DNA from: Parietaria judaica
Taxonomy: Eukaryota > Streptophyta > Magnoliopsida > Rosales > Urticaceae
Direction: 5' to 3'
Length of the DNA stretch: 64,000 nucleotides
Assembly (NCBI GenBank): GCA_954871525.1
Contig: OX940872.1
Span: 13,973,180-14,037,179 of the forward strand
Below are positions 1 through 11,158 of the stretch, piece after piece. Both the position numbers and the translations under genes were made by a program. The notes under the pieces were generated by a model. The model was given only the letters and a program-made list of their open reading frames with translations, had not been told where the DNA came from and did no database searches. Position 1 is the stretch's first letter; the number at the start of each line of letters is the position of its first letter.

Positions 1-894
1 ACGTCCTTGTCCTGGATCTCTGCCTTGTCCTGGATCTTGGCCTTGACATTGTCGTGGTTCCGAGGATCCACGAGTGGACTTTTGAGTTCTCTTCTTCGGC
101 TTAGGAGATTGCCGAACAACAGGGGACGAATGGCCATCTTGTACCTCTTCGAGGCGGAACCCCACCGGCCACAATGTTTTGGGTGGTTTACCCACGATGT
201 GGCAGAGTTGATAGAGTCCCGACTCCTTGACACGGGTACTGAAGAAGTCCGTCGTCCAATTCCGACGAGGATTTTCCAGTAGAGCCCGAACAACCCCAGC
301 GAAGCGCTCATCGTCTTCTCTATTTGCGACGGGCCTGAACCTAGGCACGTTTTCCTCGATGACCCACTCGGTAGGAAGCGCATCCCAGTGCGGCCCAAGG
401 GTATGGCGGTCGAGATGCGCGAAGAAGTACCTATTCTCCCACCCGGACTCGTTGTTCTGCGTGTTGGTGATGACATGGGGACGCATGGCGGGAGAGAGGA
501 AGAACCGGCCCAGATTCTTCGAGTTCTTCGACCACTTGAAAAGCCGCATCAAGTCCTCCAGGGTTAGGACCACTTTCTGCTCGAGGGCAATCGCCATGGT
601 GCAGATGAGAAGGCGAAGAGCGTTAGGGCTGACCTGACTGATCGGCATCTTATACGCGTGGAGGAAGCACACGACGAGATGAGGCAGTGGAAGGTGCAAT
701 TCCATCGATCGGAAGAAATGCTCATAAAGAGCGATGTACCATTCCGGGGGTTCGTCGGCAAGCTCGCCGGACTGAGGAAGACGTAGATAGCAGGGATTGG
801 AGTCCACATAATGCTTCCTCAAATCCTCCAAATGCCTCTCAGTCATTATGGACTTCGGCGACCGAGTCTTGAAGATCTTTCCCGGATTCGACAT
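1..894 (-). CDS. 5' part of a gypsy-associated antisense ORF (aORF, Transposase_28-like), runs off the window
   Basis: The minus strand is open from an ATG at 894 to the window edge (298 codons). It is a second, diverged copy of the gene at 21528 on the plus strand, and the two can be aligned by eye almost residue for residue (start MSNPGKIFKTRSPKS here, MSKPGKIFKTRSPKS there). The region around residues 55-85 (ALYEHFFR, LPLPHL, SPNALRLL) resembles the Pfam family named 'putative gypsy type transposon' (Transposase_28). The left edge has the glutamine/glycine-rich repeat GQDPGQ also seen in the other copy. Upstream, homology to the plus-strand copy continues to about 1110, and this copy keeps about 200 bp more, to about 1305. 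The molecular role of such proteins is not established; they are known as extra ORFs of plant Tat-type gypsy elements. It is uncertain whether this copy belongs to a gypsy body lying left of the window. Confidence 0.65.
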   Translation of the reverse strand, partial: MSNPGKIFKTRSPKSIMTERHLEDLRKHYVDSNPCYLRLPQSGELADEPPEWYIALYEHFFRSMELHLPLPHLVVCFLHAYKMPISQVSPNALRLLICTMAIALEQKVVLTLEDLMRLFKWSKNSKNLGRFFLSPAMRPHVITNTQNNESGWENRYFFAHLDRHTLGPHWDALPTEWVIEENVPRFRPVANREDDERFAGVVRALLENPRRNWTTDFFSTRVKESGLYQLCHIVGKPPKTLWPVGFRLEEVQDGHSSPVVRQSPKPKKRTQKSTRGSSEPRQCQGQDPGQGRDPGQGR

Positions 895-1031
895 TCTTGA
901 CCGGAGGGAAAGATGAACGGAAAGGGGTAAAAGACGGTGTTCGAAGAAAGGAGTTTCAAGAAGAGGAGTCGCAAAGAGAGTTTGGGGAAGACGACTGAGA
1001 TAAAATGTTTGGGTCGAAGTCGAGGTTTGAA

Positions 1032-1037
1032 TTTATA
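1032..1037 (-). promoter_or_regulatory. TATA box of the aORF copy
   Basis: TATAAA on the minus strand lies 138 bp upstream of the ATG at 894. The plus-strand copy has the same box at exactly the same distance from its ATG. The matching sequence and spacing suggest that the antisense gene has its own promoter. Confidence 0.45.
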
Positions 1038-1305
1038 GAAGGGAACTGGCAAAGCTGGAGAGGCACATTTGGATCCGACGGTCCAGGATCGAAGCGAGAA
1101 AAATCATCCAACGGTGAAGATCGACAGAGTCGTTGCGAAACCCAAGAGCACTCGAGTGCGAGAAAACCCCACATTTAATACGGAATGATTGACATCGACT
1201 TCCAAGATCTGACAGCCTGGAGAATCGCGCCCAATCAACATTTTATGGGAACTCGAGGCCATAAGTTGGCATGCAAGAAGTGGAAGAGTCCCCGAAGGAC
1301 ACAAA

Positions 1306-2225
1306 CGTAAAGCAATAACAAAAAAATTAATTTACCGGTTCCCGAATGCATCATTATTGTTATCTCCCAAACGCGCAAATAGCGATAACATTTGAAGTTG
1401 TTGCAATAAAAATTAATGCTAAACAAACGTAAAGCAATGGCATTGCGTTGTCGCAATAAATGTCGCTGCTATACAAACATATTGTTAAGGTCAGATTTTG
1501 TCAAATCTCTCCTTAACTCTATCCCTTGTCGTTTATGAAATAAACGACATAAAGCGAGAGGAAGATCGCTTAAAGAGTCCAGGCCCATCAGAGAATAAGA
1601 GAAGTTAAGGCCCAGCAAGCGAAGCCCATCAGAAGTCATCATCTGACAGAGCCGGCCCAGGACCTCATCGCGGCAAGAGAAGTTCATCGAGAGAAAGCTC
1701 TTCGGGAAAGCCAAATCGAATTAAAAGAAGAAGTCATTCGAGATCGCGAGAAAGGAGGAAGGATGGCTCATTCAGTTGAGGATTTCGTGGGATATCCAAC
1801 GAAAATAAGGGAGGTCAACAACGATCATAGCGAAACAGAAGGAAACCCTAGCAAGATTCAGGGAACAATCTAGAAGGCCTTCAAATCTATAAATACGAAT
1901 GCAGACTCAGTATAATTTCATTCAGTACCCAGTATATCGTGAGTGAGAGAGAGTTATTCTTGAGTCTTTGAGTTTGCTTATTCATAGTATTCTCAATCTC
2001 TCAAGGACCATAGTGTGTAACCTTCGATTGTCCGAGCTATTAAACGGAAGAAACCGGGTCCTCTCGGAATCATAATAAATCAAGGATATTCGTATTATTC
2101 ATAATTATCTGTGATTTTGATTATCTTTGTGACTGCACGGCGGTAAAAATCACCCTCTACACATATAGAAACAAAAATTGTGTCGTCGCAATAAAAGTCG
2201 TCTATACATGACTTTTCTTGTAGTG
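1306..2225. mobile_element. CACTA-like (En/Spm) transposon end, interrupted by a solo LTR
   Basis: Positions 2211-2225 read ACTTTTCTTGTAGTG, the reverse complement of the typical plant CACTA terminus CACTACAAGAAAAGT. Short subterminal repeats of the form GTCGCAATAAA...GTCG occur on both sides of the inserted LTR (around 1450-1470 and 2182-2201), as expected of CACTA subterminal arrays. The opposite terminus is not in the window, and no transposase is visible. The left limit at about 1306 is where similarity to the gypsy aORF region stops and is only approximate. Confidence 0.5.
1483..2161 (+). mobile_element. Solo LTR of the Tat-like gypsy family
   Basis: This 679-bp sequence begins TGTTAAGGTC and ends CCCTCTACA. 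It is flanked by the perfect 5-bp target duplication CATAT (1478-1482 and 2162-2166). By eye it is the same family as the LTR at 32179-32872, in opposite orientation. It contains a TATA-like CTATAAATA near 1890. With no internal region and matching target duplications, it is a solo LTR left by LTR-LTR recombination. It sits inside the CACTA-like end. Confidence 0.85.
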
Positions 2226-3860
2226 TCTACTATTGCATTACTATAAATATTTAGTATAAGAACAAGTGTAACTATTGGTTAAATTTACGTATGTAAATAG
2301 GACATGCATTTGCATCTTATGAGTTTGAATCCGGAAACTCTTAGTATTTAATAGAGTTACAATTGGGTCAAACAAATTTGATTACCGACACGTTCTTAAA
2401 ACCTCAATTTATTTTGTCAACCCCAACGCCAAACCACCATGAAATACGTGAAGCTCGTCCTTCCTGTTGAATGTCCAGTCCAAACAAGCCCAGACAAATT
2501 CTTCCAATAAAGCCCAAAAAATGAAAAGATATCATATATTGAATTAATACACTGGAAATAAATCATATAATACACCACGTGTGTGTATATATTTTTCCAA
2601 AATATCCAAAAATCAAATCTGATCCAACCCAACAACGATCAAGATTCTTTATATATTTAGTGAGACCACAACACAAGCTAGTATTATATATTTTTTGAGG
2701 TTTTCGTTTTGTGGTATCTTTCATTTCATTACTTCTCCTCCATTATATTTATACGTGCGTGTCACTAATATTATAATAATATGTCAAACGATAAATGTAC
2801 TGTCTTTCTCTGGCTACTTCAAACACGAAAGCTTTTCTTTACTTTAATATAATATATAGATTAACTAACGAATTTGGAGACTTTACATTTACTTTCATCA
2901 TACGTTTCTTGATTTACCTTATATATATGAAGTAGTTGAAATGCTCAAAATTCATAGCGTCACACAAGTAGAAATGTGGTAAATATAAAAATTGACATGT
3001 TTAATTCATAAACACGTAACACTAATGAGCCCGTAGTGCCGATAATTGTCGTTGCTATATACAACTATTGTGCCATGCATATTGTCTCTTCTACTTCTCT
3101 TTAAGCACACGAAGTCTATCTCTGTCAATGAGATTATTTCATGTGATTTCGTATTTGAACTTGTATTATGGAGACGCCAACCGAAACGGTAAATGGAAAG
3201 GTGTGAATTTAATTAATGAGAAAAAAGTGTAAGCTAAAAGTAATAACATTCAAATTAATTAAAAAATGCTACAATGTAGAGATGTGATTGAACGATGCTG
3301 AAAAGTTTTTTTGTGCAAATTTAAATTTCAGAATCGATTCGAGCAGAAAATATAACTAACCATATTGCAAATTAACTTAAAATCCACTTCTCTTTCATGA
3401 AGGTTCCAGAAAGCAACGCGGAGAGAGTATCGTAGACCTTTGTGTAAAATCCGTGGTGTAACTCCGTACGAGGGATTGGGCGAGAGAGGACAGGTCTGAT
3501 TTTAGAACTTTTGACTCGGTGAATTTGTTTTTCCCTCGGTAAATAAGATATTTTTCTTGTACGTGGAGTTTCCTCACAAATTCTCGGAATACAATAAATA
3601 TGTATAATATTTTACTTAAGCTCTTTGAATATAATTATAAGAATAATATATAATAATAATAAGGATAAAGCAGTAGAATAGTTCCGAACCATTGACTCTT
3701 GGTGATAGAGATATAGACATTTAATCAGCTTTCTTCCAAAATACACAATAATATTTCAATACTTGTTTGCAAACAGGTTTGATCGACCAATATTGCATTT
3801 GCGTATGAAAATTTTCAACAATGGTCGACGAAGAAAAGATTTGATCCACTAAAGATTTGT
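2226..3860. other. AT-rich spacer and VQ gene promoter side
   Basis: No coding region or recognisable element was found. A W-box core (TTGACT) lies at 3692-3697, about 170 bp upstream of the VQ start. This would fit WRKY control but is only a motif match. Confidence 0.4.
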
Positions 3861-3869
3861 ATGCTATGA
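3861..3869 (+). promoter_or_regulatory. Minimal upstream ORF overlapping the VQ start
   Basis: ATG CTA TGA forms a two-codon upstream ORF in the +1 frame. Its TGA overlaps the first in-frame ATG of the VQ coding region (3866) and touches the second (3869). A scanning ribosome that starts here would terminate on top of the real start. Any regulatory effect is inferred. Confidence 0.35.
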
Positions 3870-4318
3870 TGAAGAGAAAACAACTCAATACCAGTTCAGA
3901 ATCAGATGCCGCCATGCACAAAGATTCCTGTGCGAATGTCGCTCCGTTCAAGCCGAAGATTCGCATCATTCACATCTTCTCACCGAAGATCATAGAGACC
4001 GACGAGGCTAACTTCCGAGGCCTTGTTCAGAGTCTAACGGGGCGAGCAGCCTCCAATCACAACTCGAAAGCGAAAGGTACTGCCAAAGATTCCCTTTTTT
4101 CCGAGAAAATGAGCAAAAAGACAGCGTCCCTCAATCAAAACCAGAAGGTTGTGAAGGAAGAAGCCGCGGAAAGGCCGAGGAAAGAAGAGAAGATGAATAA
4201 CTTCTTTGAGGGTTTCGACGGGTTCGACGGTTTTATCGATGACCTGAATGAATTCCGCTCTTTCCCATACAGATCTCCTCTCATGGATCACCATGGCTTT
4301 CCTCAAGATCCAAAATAA
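3866..4318 (+). CDS. VQ-motif protein (150 aa, single exon)
   Basis: This is an intact single-exon ORF of 150 residues. The VQ signature FRGLVQSLTGR lies at residues 50-60 and matches FxxxVQxLTG. It is preceded by the conserved run KIRIIHIFSPKII (residues 31-43), which is typical of the small VQ8/VQ17/VQ18/VQ25-like group. The remainder is low complexity: a basic lysine-rich middle and an acidic/aromatic C-terminus with repeated FDGF units around residues 115-125. VQ proteins are plant nuclear co-regulators that bind WRKY transcription factors, and some act with MAP kinases. Two adjacent ATGs (3866 and 3869) could serve as start. Most VQ genes lack introns, as here. A W-box core lies about 170 bp upstream. 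Which VQ paralogue it is cannot be settled from sequence alone. Confidence 0.85.
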   Translation: MMKRKQLNTSSESDAAMHKDSCANVAPFKPKIRIIHIFSPKIIETDEANFRGLVQSLTGRAASNHNSKAKGTAKDSLFSEKMSKKTASLNQNQKVVKEEAAERPRKEEKMNNFFEGFDGFDGFIDDLNEFRSFPYRSPLMDHHGFPQDPK

Positions 4319-4708
4319 TGATCGACTTTCATATATATATGAAAATCAACAATATGATATACTTAGTTCTTTTTTTCTTCTTCTTCTTCTGATTTCTGAT
4401 TTTTTGGGTGCTAATTTGATTGTTTGATACATCTATGTATAGTTGTGGTTGATGGGCGAATTGTAATATAGCTTGATTTCTTGTAAGCCAAGCCATGTTG
4501 TGACTTGTGATTTAGGGTTTGTTTTGCATTGTGTTATATATGTTATTGTATGATATAATTAACATTTTTTTTATTTTGCATGCTCTATTGTATTGTCAGT
4601 TTATCTATATACACAATTTATGAGAACTTCCTAAGTTTTTCTTCTTTGTTTTGTTCTTAAACCTTCAAGAAATTGATTCGATTATATATTATTATCATTA
4701 TTATTATG
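4319..4708. other. 3' flank of the VQ gene
   Basis: This is AT-rich sequence with T-rich runs and several near-polyadenylation signals, running up to the copia target site GATAC at 4709. No other feature was seen. Confidence 0.4.
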
Positions 4709-4713
4709 GATAC

Positions 4714-5667
4714 TGTTGGGATTTCACCAACAACTCGGGCACTCAAGAACACCCGAACAACTCATGAAATGACTAAATATTCGGAATCACGACAAGCTTA
4801 ACAACTTCATGGACAGAATCAAATCCTTTTATTGATACTCAACAAGATACATATACAACACCATATCGGTTACAGAAGTTCGGTACTTAAGCCAAAGAAC
4901 ACTTCACCGATGAACCCCTCCTGATCGTCGCCCAAACACTCTTTGCTCGACCCTCGCAGCTTCGTCTTCTTCGATGAAGCTCGTGACGTCCTCGTTAAAG
5001 ATCAACACTCAATTACGTACTCCCCGTCGCTCAACCTCCTTCTCCGTCTTCGCTTCCCCTTGCAGGCCAATCCCTCGTATCCACGGTTTACCATCACCAC
5101 CCTCGGTGAGTACGTCAGAGGGTCCCGACTGCATTTTCCGCAAGACCTCGGTCAATCCACCAATCGTGCGTACTCGCAACTCCCGGTGTGAATCTCTTCC
5201 GACAATACTAAGATGACCGAATCACCAACCTTCTTGAAGGAGCCTTCCCGACGCCGTGATCTCCACCGGTAGAGATGCTCCAAGAGGACTACGTCGACTC
5301 TCCATCTCGGTCAGGGACCTCCGTCATGTTACCACGTCGCTTCTTCTCCGGCGAGGCGTCTCCTCTCCGGTGATTCCTCAGAGCGTATCTTGCTCCTCGG
5401 GTTTCTCTCTCCAGATTCCCGAGTCTCTCTGTAACTTACTGTGTTTGTGATGATGGGTTTCCTCTGATTCTTGATCTGAGTTCTGTCTGTGTTGTCACCA
5501 TATGGTCCTTGTCACTTGTGACCCCCTCTGGGTATTTATAGAGTATCGCTCATAACCGACTCCGATTTTGTCCCTCGAGCATTGACTGAAAGTCAATCCC
5601 GATAGGCTGCTTGTAGAGTTAAGTGACGGTGACTCACAACCTTGTACATTACCGATAGGACCCCACA
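4714..5667 (-). repeat. 3' LTR of the short copia element
   Basis: It begins TGTTGGGATTTCACC in plus orientation and matches 7042-7993 along its length. The inner end (ACCCCACA at 5667) has diverged from the expected GACCAACA. The sequence GGACCCCACA recurs 34 bp further in (5692-5701), hinting at a small local duplication or conversion. Confidence 0.75.
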
Positions 5668-6580
5668 GCATCCTCAAGTCGCAACTCATTGGACCCCACA
5701 AATTTGAGTTTCCATAGCCGAGGACCATCTTCCTACAGTGCTGATCCTCGATGAGCTTTCCTTTGCGCTGCTCGCAGGGCACAATATGTTCATCGTCTTC
5801 ACGCTTTGTCGATTTCATCCTTTCTGAAGTATTCTCCCTTCTCCTCGAGTAGTGCCAGCTTCTCCTCGTCGATATTTCCAAGATTTGGACAACACGTCGA
5901 CTTGCTCGCTGCTACCTCGATGGCAGTTGCACCTTCTAGGAGATAACTTCCATTATGTTGAAAAACTCGGAAATACATCTCCTCGCGCCCATGGTGACTT
6001 CCATGCCGTTCCTTACTGATTTTCACCAGCATCTCTGTCCTCTCACACTCGTCGGTGACCCGAGAGGAACATGTTGCCTCATCGTCGCGAGTCTTGTCAA
6101 AGACTCGATCTTTATCCTAGACCCAAACTCCCCTCTAACCTCTTCCTCTCGCCGATACCCAGGTTCCAATCATCACCGCCGTGTGATCCCTGTCGTCTTC
6201 CTGCGAGCCCCGATGAGCTACCCGATCCACGGATGTAACCTCCGTCGTATAGCACCCTTCATCGGTTGAGTAGAGCTTCCAGATCAACCACACACCTCCG
6301 ATTTGCCGGACCCTGGTAGAACGATCCGCCTAGACATCGCAAAGAAGCTCCGACAGAATCCCCAGAGTTTGCACTTATGTCTGTCGTTCCCGAGCGTTCC
6401 TTCTCCGTATTACGTCGTGGTTGCCCTTCTTCTCCACCTTTGGCTTCCATCGGAACTTTCTCTCTTTCAAGAAAATTTCTCTCTGGTTTCTTTCTGGGAA
6501 TCTTCTGTGTAGTCTGTTGATGAGAATTTCCTTGATTTGTTTTCTGGGCACTTTCTCGCGAAATGCCTTTCCTTGTCGTA

Positions 6581-6898
6581 TCAATAACTTGCTGCTCCTC
6601 GGCCTAAAGGATGACCTTGCCGAGGAGGTCCATCTGACCTTCTTTTGATCGTTCTTTCACGGTTGATCGAGAGCCTCGGAGCTCCACCTCCTCGCGCGTA
6701 GCCTTTTATACCGTGCTTTCCTCGCCTTTGCGAGAAAGCAACCTTCTCCTTGGCCGACATCTCCTCGTGGAGATTCTCCTCACCCTCTCGGGCATCCTCG
6801 AGGCCAAGCGTTGATAGCCGAGCAAGCTCCTTGATCTTCCATATTGAAAAGTTGTTCTCCCCGGTGAACTCATCCAGTTCAACCTTTGTCGCAGTCAT
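6581..6898 (-). pseudogene. copia gag fragment
   Basis: An ATG at 6898 opens with MTATKVELDEFTGENNFSIW, a typical N-terminus of Ty1/copia gag. The reading frame then becomes low complexity and stops at 6581. Further minus-strand gag-like scraps lie between 5800 and 6450 in other frames. The rest of the polyprotein is absent, so this is a remnant. Confidence 0.6.
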
Positions 6899-7027
6899 TC
6901 TTTCTCGTGTCAGTGAAATCAAGATTATGAGTCTTGGACTTTCTTGACTCTCTTGTTCGATTCTTGAGCCCGATCTTGATCCTTGAAGAACCCTTCCTTG
7001 GTTCTTAGACCTTCTCGGATCTAAAAA

Positions 7028-7039
7028 GCTCTGATGCCA
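7028..7039 (-). promoter_or_regulatory. Primer-binding site (initiator tRNA-Met)
   Basis: TGGCATCAGAGC on the minus strand, two bases from the LTR end, differs by one base from the common plant copia PBS TGGTATCAGAGC. It fixes the element's orientation. Confidence 0.75.
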
Positions 7040-7041
7040 CT

Positions 7042-7993
7042 TGTTGGGATTTCACCAACAACCTGGGCACTCAAGAACACCCGAACAACTCATGAAATGA
7101 GTATATATGCCAAATCACGACAAGCTTAACAACTTCATGGACAGAATCAAATAATTTTATTAATACTCGACAAGATACATATACAACACCCTATCGGTTA
7201 CAGAAGTTTGGTACTTAATCCAAAGTACACTTCACAGATGAACCCCTCCTGATCGTCGCCCAAACACTCTCTGATTGGCCCTCGAAGCTTCGTCTTCTTC
7301 GATGAAGCTCGTGACGTCCTCGTTAAAGATCAAGAATCATTCACGTACTCCACGTCGCCTAACCTCCTCCTCCATCTTCGCTTCCCTTGCTGGCCAACCC
7401 CTCGTATCCACAGTTTACCATCACCACCCTCGGTGAGTACGTCAGAGGTTCCCGACTGCCGTTTCCGCAAGACCTTGGTCAATCCACCAATCGTGCGTAC
7501 TCGCACCTCCCGGTGTGAATCTCTTCCGACGATACGAAGATGACCGAATCACCAACCTTCTTGAAGGAGCCTTCCCGACGCCGCGATCTCCACCGGTAGA
7601 GATGCTCCAAGAGGACTACGTCGACTCTCCATCTCGGTCAGGGACCTCCGTCACGTTACCACGTCGCTTCTTCTCCGGCGAGGCGTCTCCTCTCCGGTGA
7701 TTCCTCAGAGCGTATATTGCTCCTCGGGTTTCTCTCTCCAGATTCCCGAGTCTCTCTAACTTACTGTGTTTGTGATCATGGGTTTCCTCTGATTCTTGAT
7801 CAGAGTTCTGTCTGTGTTGTCACCATATGGTCTTTGTCACTTGTGACCCCCTCTGGGTATTTATAGAGTATCGCTCATAACCGACTCCGATTTTGTCCCT
7901 CGAGCATTGACTGAAAGTCAATCCCGATAGGCTGCTTGTAGAGTTAAGTGACGGTGACTCACAACCTTCTTCATCATCGATAGGTGACCAACA
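7042..7993 (-). repeat. 5' LTR of the short copia element
   Basis: This 952-bp LTR runs from TGTTGGGATT to GACCAACA in plus orientation and is followed by the target duplication GATAC. It contains a TATA-like stretch (TATTTATAGAG) near 7858. Open frames inside it are incidental. Confidence 0.8.
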
Positions 7994-7998
7994 GATAC

Positions 7999-8467
7999 TG
8001 AACTAGATCATGGATTAACATAAATTAAAATAGAGTAAGAATTGACATGTAAAGATGCTGAGTGACGAAGAACTGCAAGGAAATAAAAACTACAAAAAAA
8101 GGAGGAAATTGCATAACAAATGAGCTACTAAACACAAAATAAGTCTTATTGTTTCTATTATTTTAAGAGATACATTTCTATAATTTGATAATTTATATCA
8201 TATTTTTAATCACTAAACTATAATCTCCGAAGCCTAGAATTATAGTATTAAGCAGGTTTAATGTTAAACTAATAAGTTTACCTACATCGTTATATTTTGG
8301 GTCATTATGCAAAGATCGTCTTTTTAATATTAATACACGTGAATGTATTTTTTTCAGTTTTAAAAAAAATCATACCAGCCGGTTCCGAGAGTTTAGTCAT
8401 CAATATTCTCTCCACATTGCAATATTTTTTTTTTAAAACATTTATAAGTCTTTTAAGAGTTGGAAGT
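7999..8467. other. AT-rich spacer
   Basis: No coding region, RNA gene or recognisable repeat was seen. Confidence 0.4.
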
Positions 8468-8854
8468 AGAGTTGCATCTCGCGACGCGCCAGCAGGAGTC
8501 GCGACGAATCGCGATGGCGTGGCGAGAATTGCGATGAATCGCGAACACGTGGCTGAATCGTGATGGGAGAGATGGCAATCCGCTTTTCACGATCGACGGC
8601 TCACATTCCGCCACGTCATCGATCTGAGGGTTGTGCGAATTTTGTGTTTGTTGGTGGTAATAATGATTTACCCGAAAATTACTACCCAACCACATTTTCT
8701 ACCCACCACAATAATTATTCACCCACCCCAATCTCCTCAAACCCTATAAATACCACCCCTTACTCCCTCATTTCTTCACCAACAATCTTCCATCTCTCTC
8801 TCAAATTCTCTCAATTCTCTAAGTTTTTTCCCTCTAAAGCTCTCAAGTTCCATA

Positions 8855-9370
8855 ATGTCTCGAAGAAGCGGCAGTAGCTCCGGGGGTCGAAGGACGGCTA
8901 GGAATTTGCGACACCAATTTCAAATCGGGGAGCAATCGCAACCTACGCCCGACGGCTACATTCCCGTTATGCTACCGGAAGAAATATTTCCCTCCCCATC
9001 AAATCCAAATTATCCCGACAATATCCAACGGTCTATAAGACCTAGTCTAGTCCGGGCAATGGGCGCGAACGACGCCAATCCGACGCATCTGCCCCAATCA
9101 ATGGTGGTACATCAAGTTAGGGTGACAAGAACCAATGAATTTCCAACCTCATGTTTCAAGACCAACCCGCGGGCGACGACGACGACGACGAAACTCAACG
9201 ACCGGAGGAACCATCTCAACAACGCGATCTTGCCGTGAGGACCTTCCGACTCCGCGCCATTCCTCCGTTGTTGGCTCGTACCACAACAGTTCTCCTCAAT
9301 CTTCCCATCAAGAAATCAGCGAAGCCTCCTTCGGTCGTGCTCGACGTGCTCGACGTCCGTCAACCGGGTA
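8855..9370 (+). pseudogene. Putative first exon of the hAT gene
   Basis: An ATG at 8855 opens with MSRRSGSSSGGRRTARNLRH and reads 127 codons. Around 9160-9190 (a GAC-repeat run) a shift into another frame gives an acidic DDDDDE stretch that looks more protein-like and runs on to about 9370. A GT-containing donor follows near 9368. The function is unknown; the position upstream of a BED zinc finger suggests the N-terminal region of the hAT protein. Confidence 0.35.
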
Positions 9371-9957
9371 ATTTAATTCATTTTTCTATTTATTAATAAT
9401 TAATAGTTATTAATGTACTAAGTAATAAATTAATAATTAGTTAATTATTTAGTTAATAAATTAATAATTATATATAAATTGTAACTAATTAATTAATAAT
9501 TAGTTAAAAATTGTAATTAACTAATAATTTGTTAAAAAGTAATTAATAATTGTAATTTCTATATGTGGTGATAATTATAAAGTTTTTACGGATTACGGTG
9601 TCTTGGAAAGATTGGTTTTTAAATAAGATTTGCTTTGCAATCTCCTCCAAGCTGGCCTGGGAACCTCGGGGAGTTCTTTCTAGAAAAGCTTGGGCCTAAA
9701 GCGAGATCGTAGCATCCTTTCCGGTCGATCTGGCCGTGGAACCTCGGGGATTTCCGTCGAAAGAGCTTGATAATTATTTCCACACATTGAAAATACCATT
9801 TTTATTTTTGTTAACTTTTTTATTTAACTTTATGACATTTAAGTAAATCAATATGATTAATATTTTAACTTTATGACATTTAAATTTGTGATATTCCTTT
9901 TGTTTTAATAGACTAAATCCTCATGGCTAGGCGTGGGGACGACCAAACACTGCCCCC

Positions 9958-11001
9958 ATGTGGAAATTCTTTGACGAAGATCGACGGGTGGAGAATGGCC
10001 AACGTATCAAACTCGCCACGTGCAAAAAGTGTGGGCACACTCTAGACGCGATGGGGGACCAGGGAACCGGCTACTTGAACCGACACGCAAGGACATGCTT
10101 CCCAACCGGGAAGCTTGATGAGGTAAACACAGTACAGCTAAGTGCTCTTTCGGCTGTTAATTTACGGAAATGGACCTCGAATGGATTATTTCTACGGGCA
10201 TGCCGTTGAGTTTTGTCGAAAATCCCAACCATACACGATATATGCAAAGGATTAATCCGACGTACCAGCAGTTTTCCCGTACGACTTATACCGGGGACAT
10301 GGAAACCGCATATGCTATGCAAAAAATCCTTTTGGTTGATTTTTTTAAAATGTCTAGCATAAACGTTGCTTTTACCACCGACTTATGGAGCGGTCCGAGT
10401 TTAAACGATTATTTGAGTATGACCGCTCATTACGTAGATGATAATTGGAATCCATGTCAAAGACTTATAAATCTATCGCCATTCGAGGGTCGTCATACCG
10501 GAAAAAACATAGCCGATATTACATTATTTAATGATTGGGGTTTACAAAATCGTCTTATTTTCATTACATTAGACAATGCCTCAAACAACAACGCCGCCAT
10601 AACCATCTTGGACTTTAGTTTGCCCGCTTCTCCATTTTTAAATATTTTACATCAGCGGTGTGGTTGTCACATAATAAATTTAATTTCACGAACGGGCGAA
10701 CATCAAATTGCAAGTCATGTTGAAAAAATATGCGACATTGTTGATTGGATACGGAATCCTGAAACCACCGGTAGGTGGAGAAAATGTTGTAAAGACCATT
10801 TCAAGTGTTGCTTCGGAGAGCGCATTCAGTACGGCTCAGTATGTCATCAACGATTGGAGGGCGTCAACCACCAACACGCACGTCGAGCAAATAGTGGTGT
10901 TGAATGATTTGATGTTCCACAACCCCGTGATTGTCGAACGGTCTGAACAAACCGAACTGAAGCTTATGACTGAAAAGTTTAGCGCCTGGTTCCCCGAGTG
11001 A
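9958..11001 (+). pseudogene. hAT transposase, BED finger plus deleted core plus hATC
   Basis: A BED-type zinc finger (WKFFDEDRR, then CKKC and HARTC) starts at 9958. After a frame change near 10160, the catalytic-core section TTDLWSGPSLNDYLSMTAHY and FITLDNASNN follows, which is Ac/hAT-like. The C-terminal dimerisation region (VASESAFSTAQYVINDWRAS) appears in another frame and ends at 11001. The stretch that should join core and hATC is missing around 10760-10800, so this is an internally deleted, frameshifted copy. In the family the protein binds the terminal repeats and cuts and pastes the element. This copy cannot be active. Confidence 0.7.
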
Positions 11002-11158
11002 TTCAAAGTTAGCGCCAATAATGATGTGCTCTTTCCTCTCTTGGTTTTTAGTCTCTAAGGAGGGTTTTACAAGCAGGTTTTAGTGAGGCATCTTGTAATA
11101 TTTACAGTAAATATTTACAGCTTTCTTCCACCTTATTGTAATATTCACAATGAATAAT

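Larger units (their letters stand above)
4714..7993 (-). mobile_element. Short non-autonomous Ty1/copia retrotransposon with two LTRs
   Basis: Two similar LTRs of about 950 bp (4714-5667 and 7042-7993) enclose only about 1.37 kb. The whole is flanked by the 5-bp duplication GATAC (4709-4713 and 7994-7998). A primer-binding site for initiator tRNA-Met lies beside the right LTR on the minus strand, so the element reads right to left. The interior holds a copia-like gag start and scraps of gag, but no protease, integrase or reverse transcriptase. It therefore depended on another element. It lies about 400 bp downstream of the VQ gene. Confidence 0.8.
8468..11158 (+). mobile_element. Degenerate hAT element (Ac-like), right end lost
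   Basis: The left end starts near AGAGTTGCATCTCGCGAC. It is followed by a dense array of short CGCGACGAATCGCGA-type repeats (8478-8555), as in hAT subterminal regions. Downstream lie a serine/arginine-rich first exon, an intron-like AT-rich gap (9371-9920), and a BED/hAT transposase with a large internal deletion. The right end is cut off by the fold-back element at 11159. No target duplication could be found. Confidence 0.55.

Noticed and set aside
1483..2161. The LTR as the 3' LTR of the aORF-bearing element to its left
   Set aside because: It has its own 5-bp duplication on both sides and no polypurine tract before it; CACTA-like sequence separates the two.
7515..7700. A small protein gene within the right copia LTR
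   Set aside because: The frame lies wholly inside an LTR and is broken in the other LTR copy.
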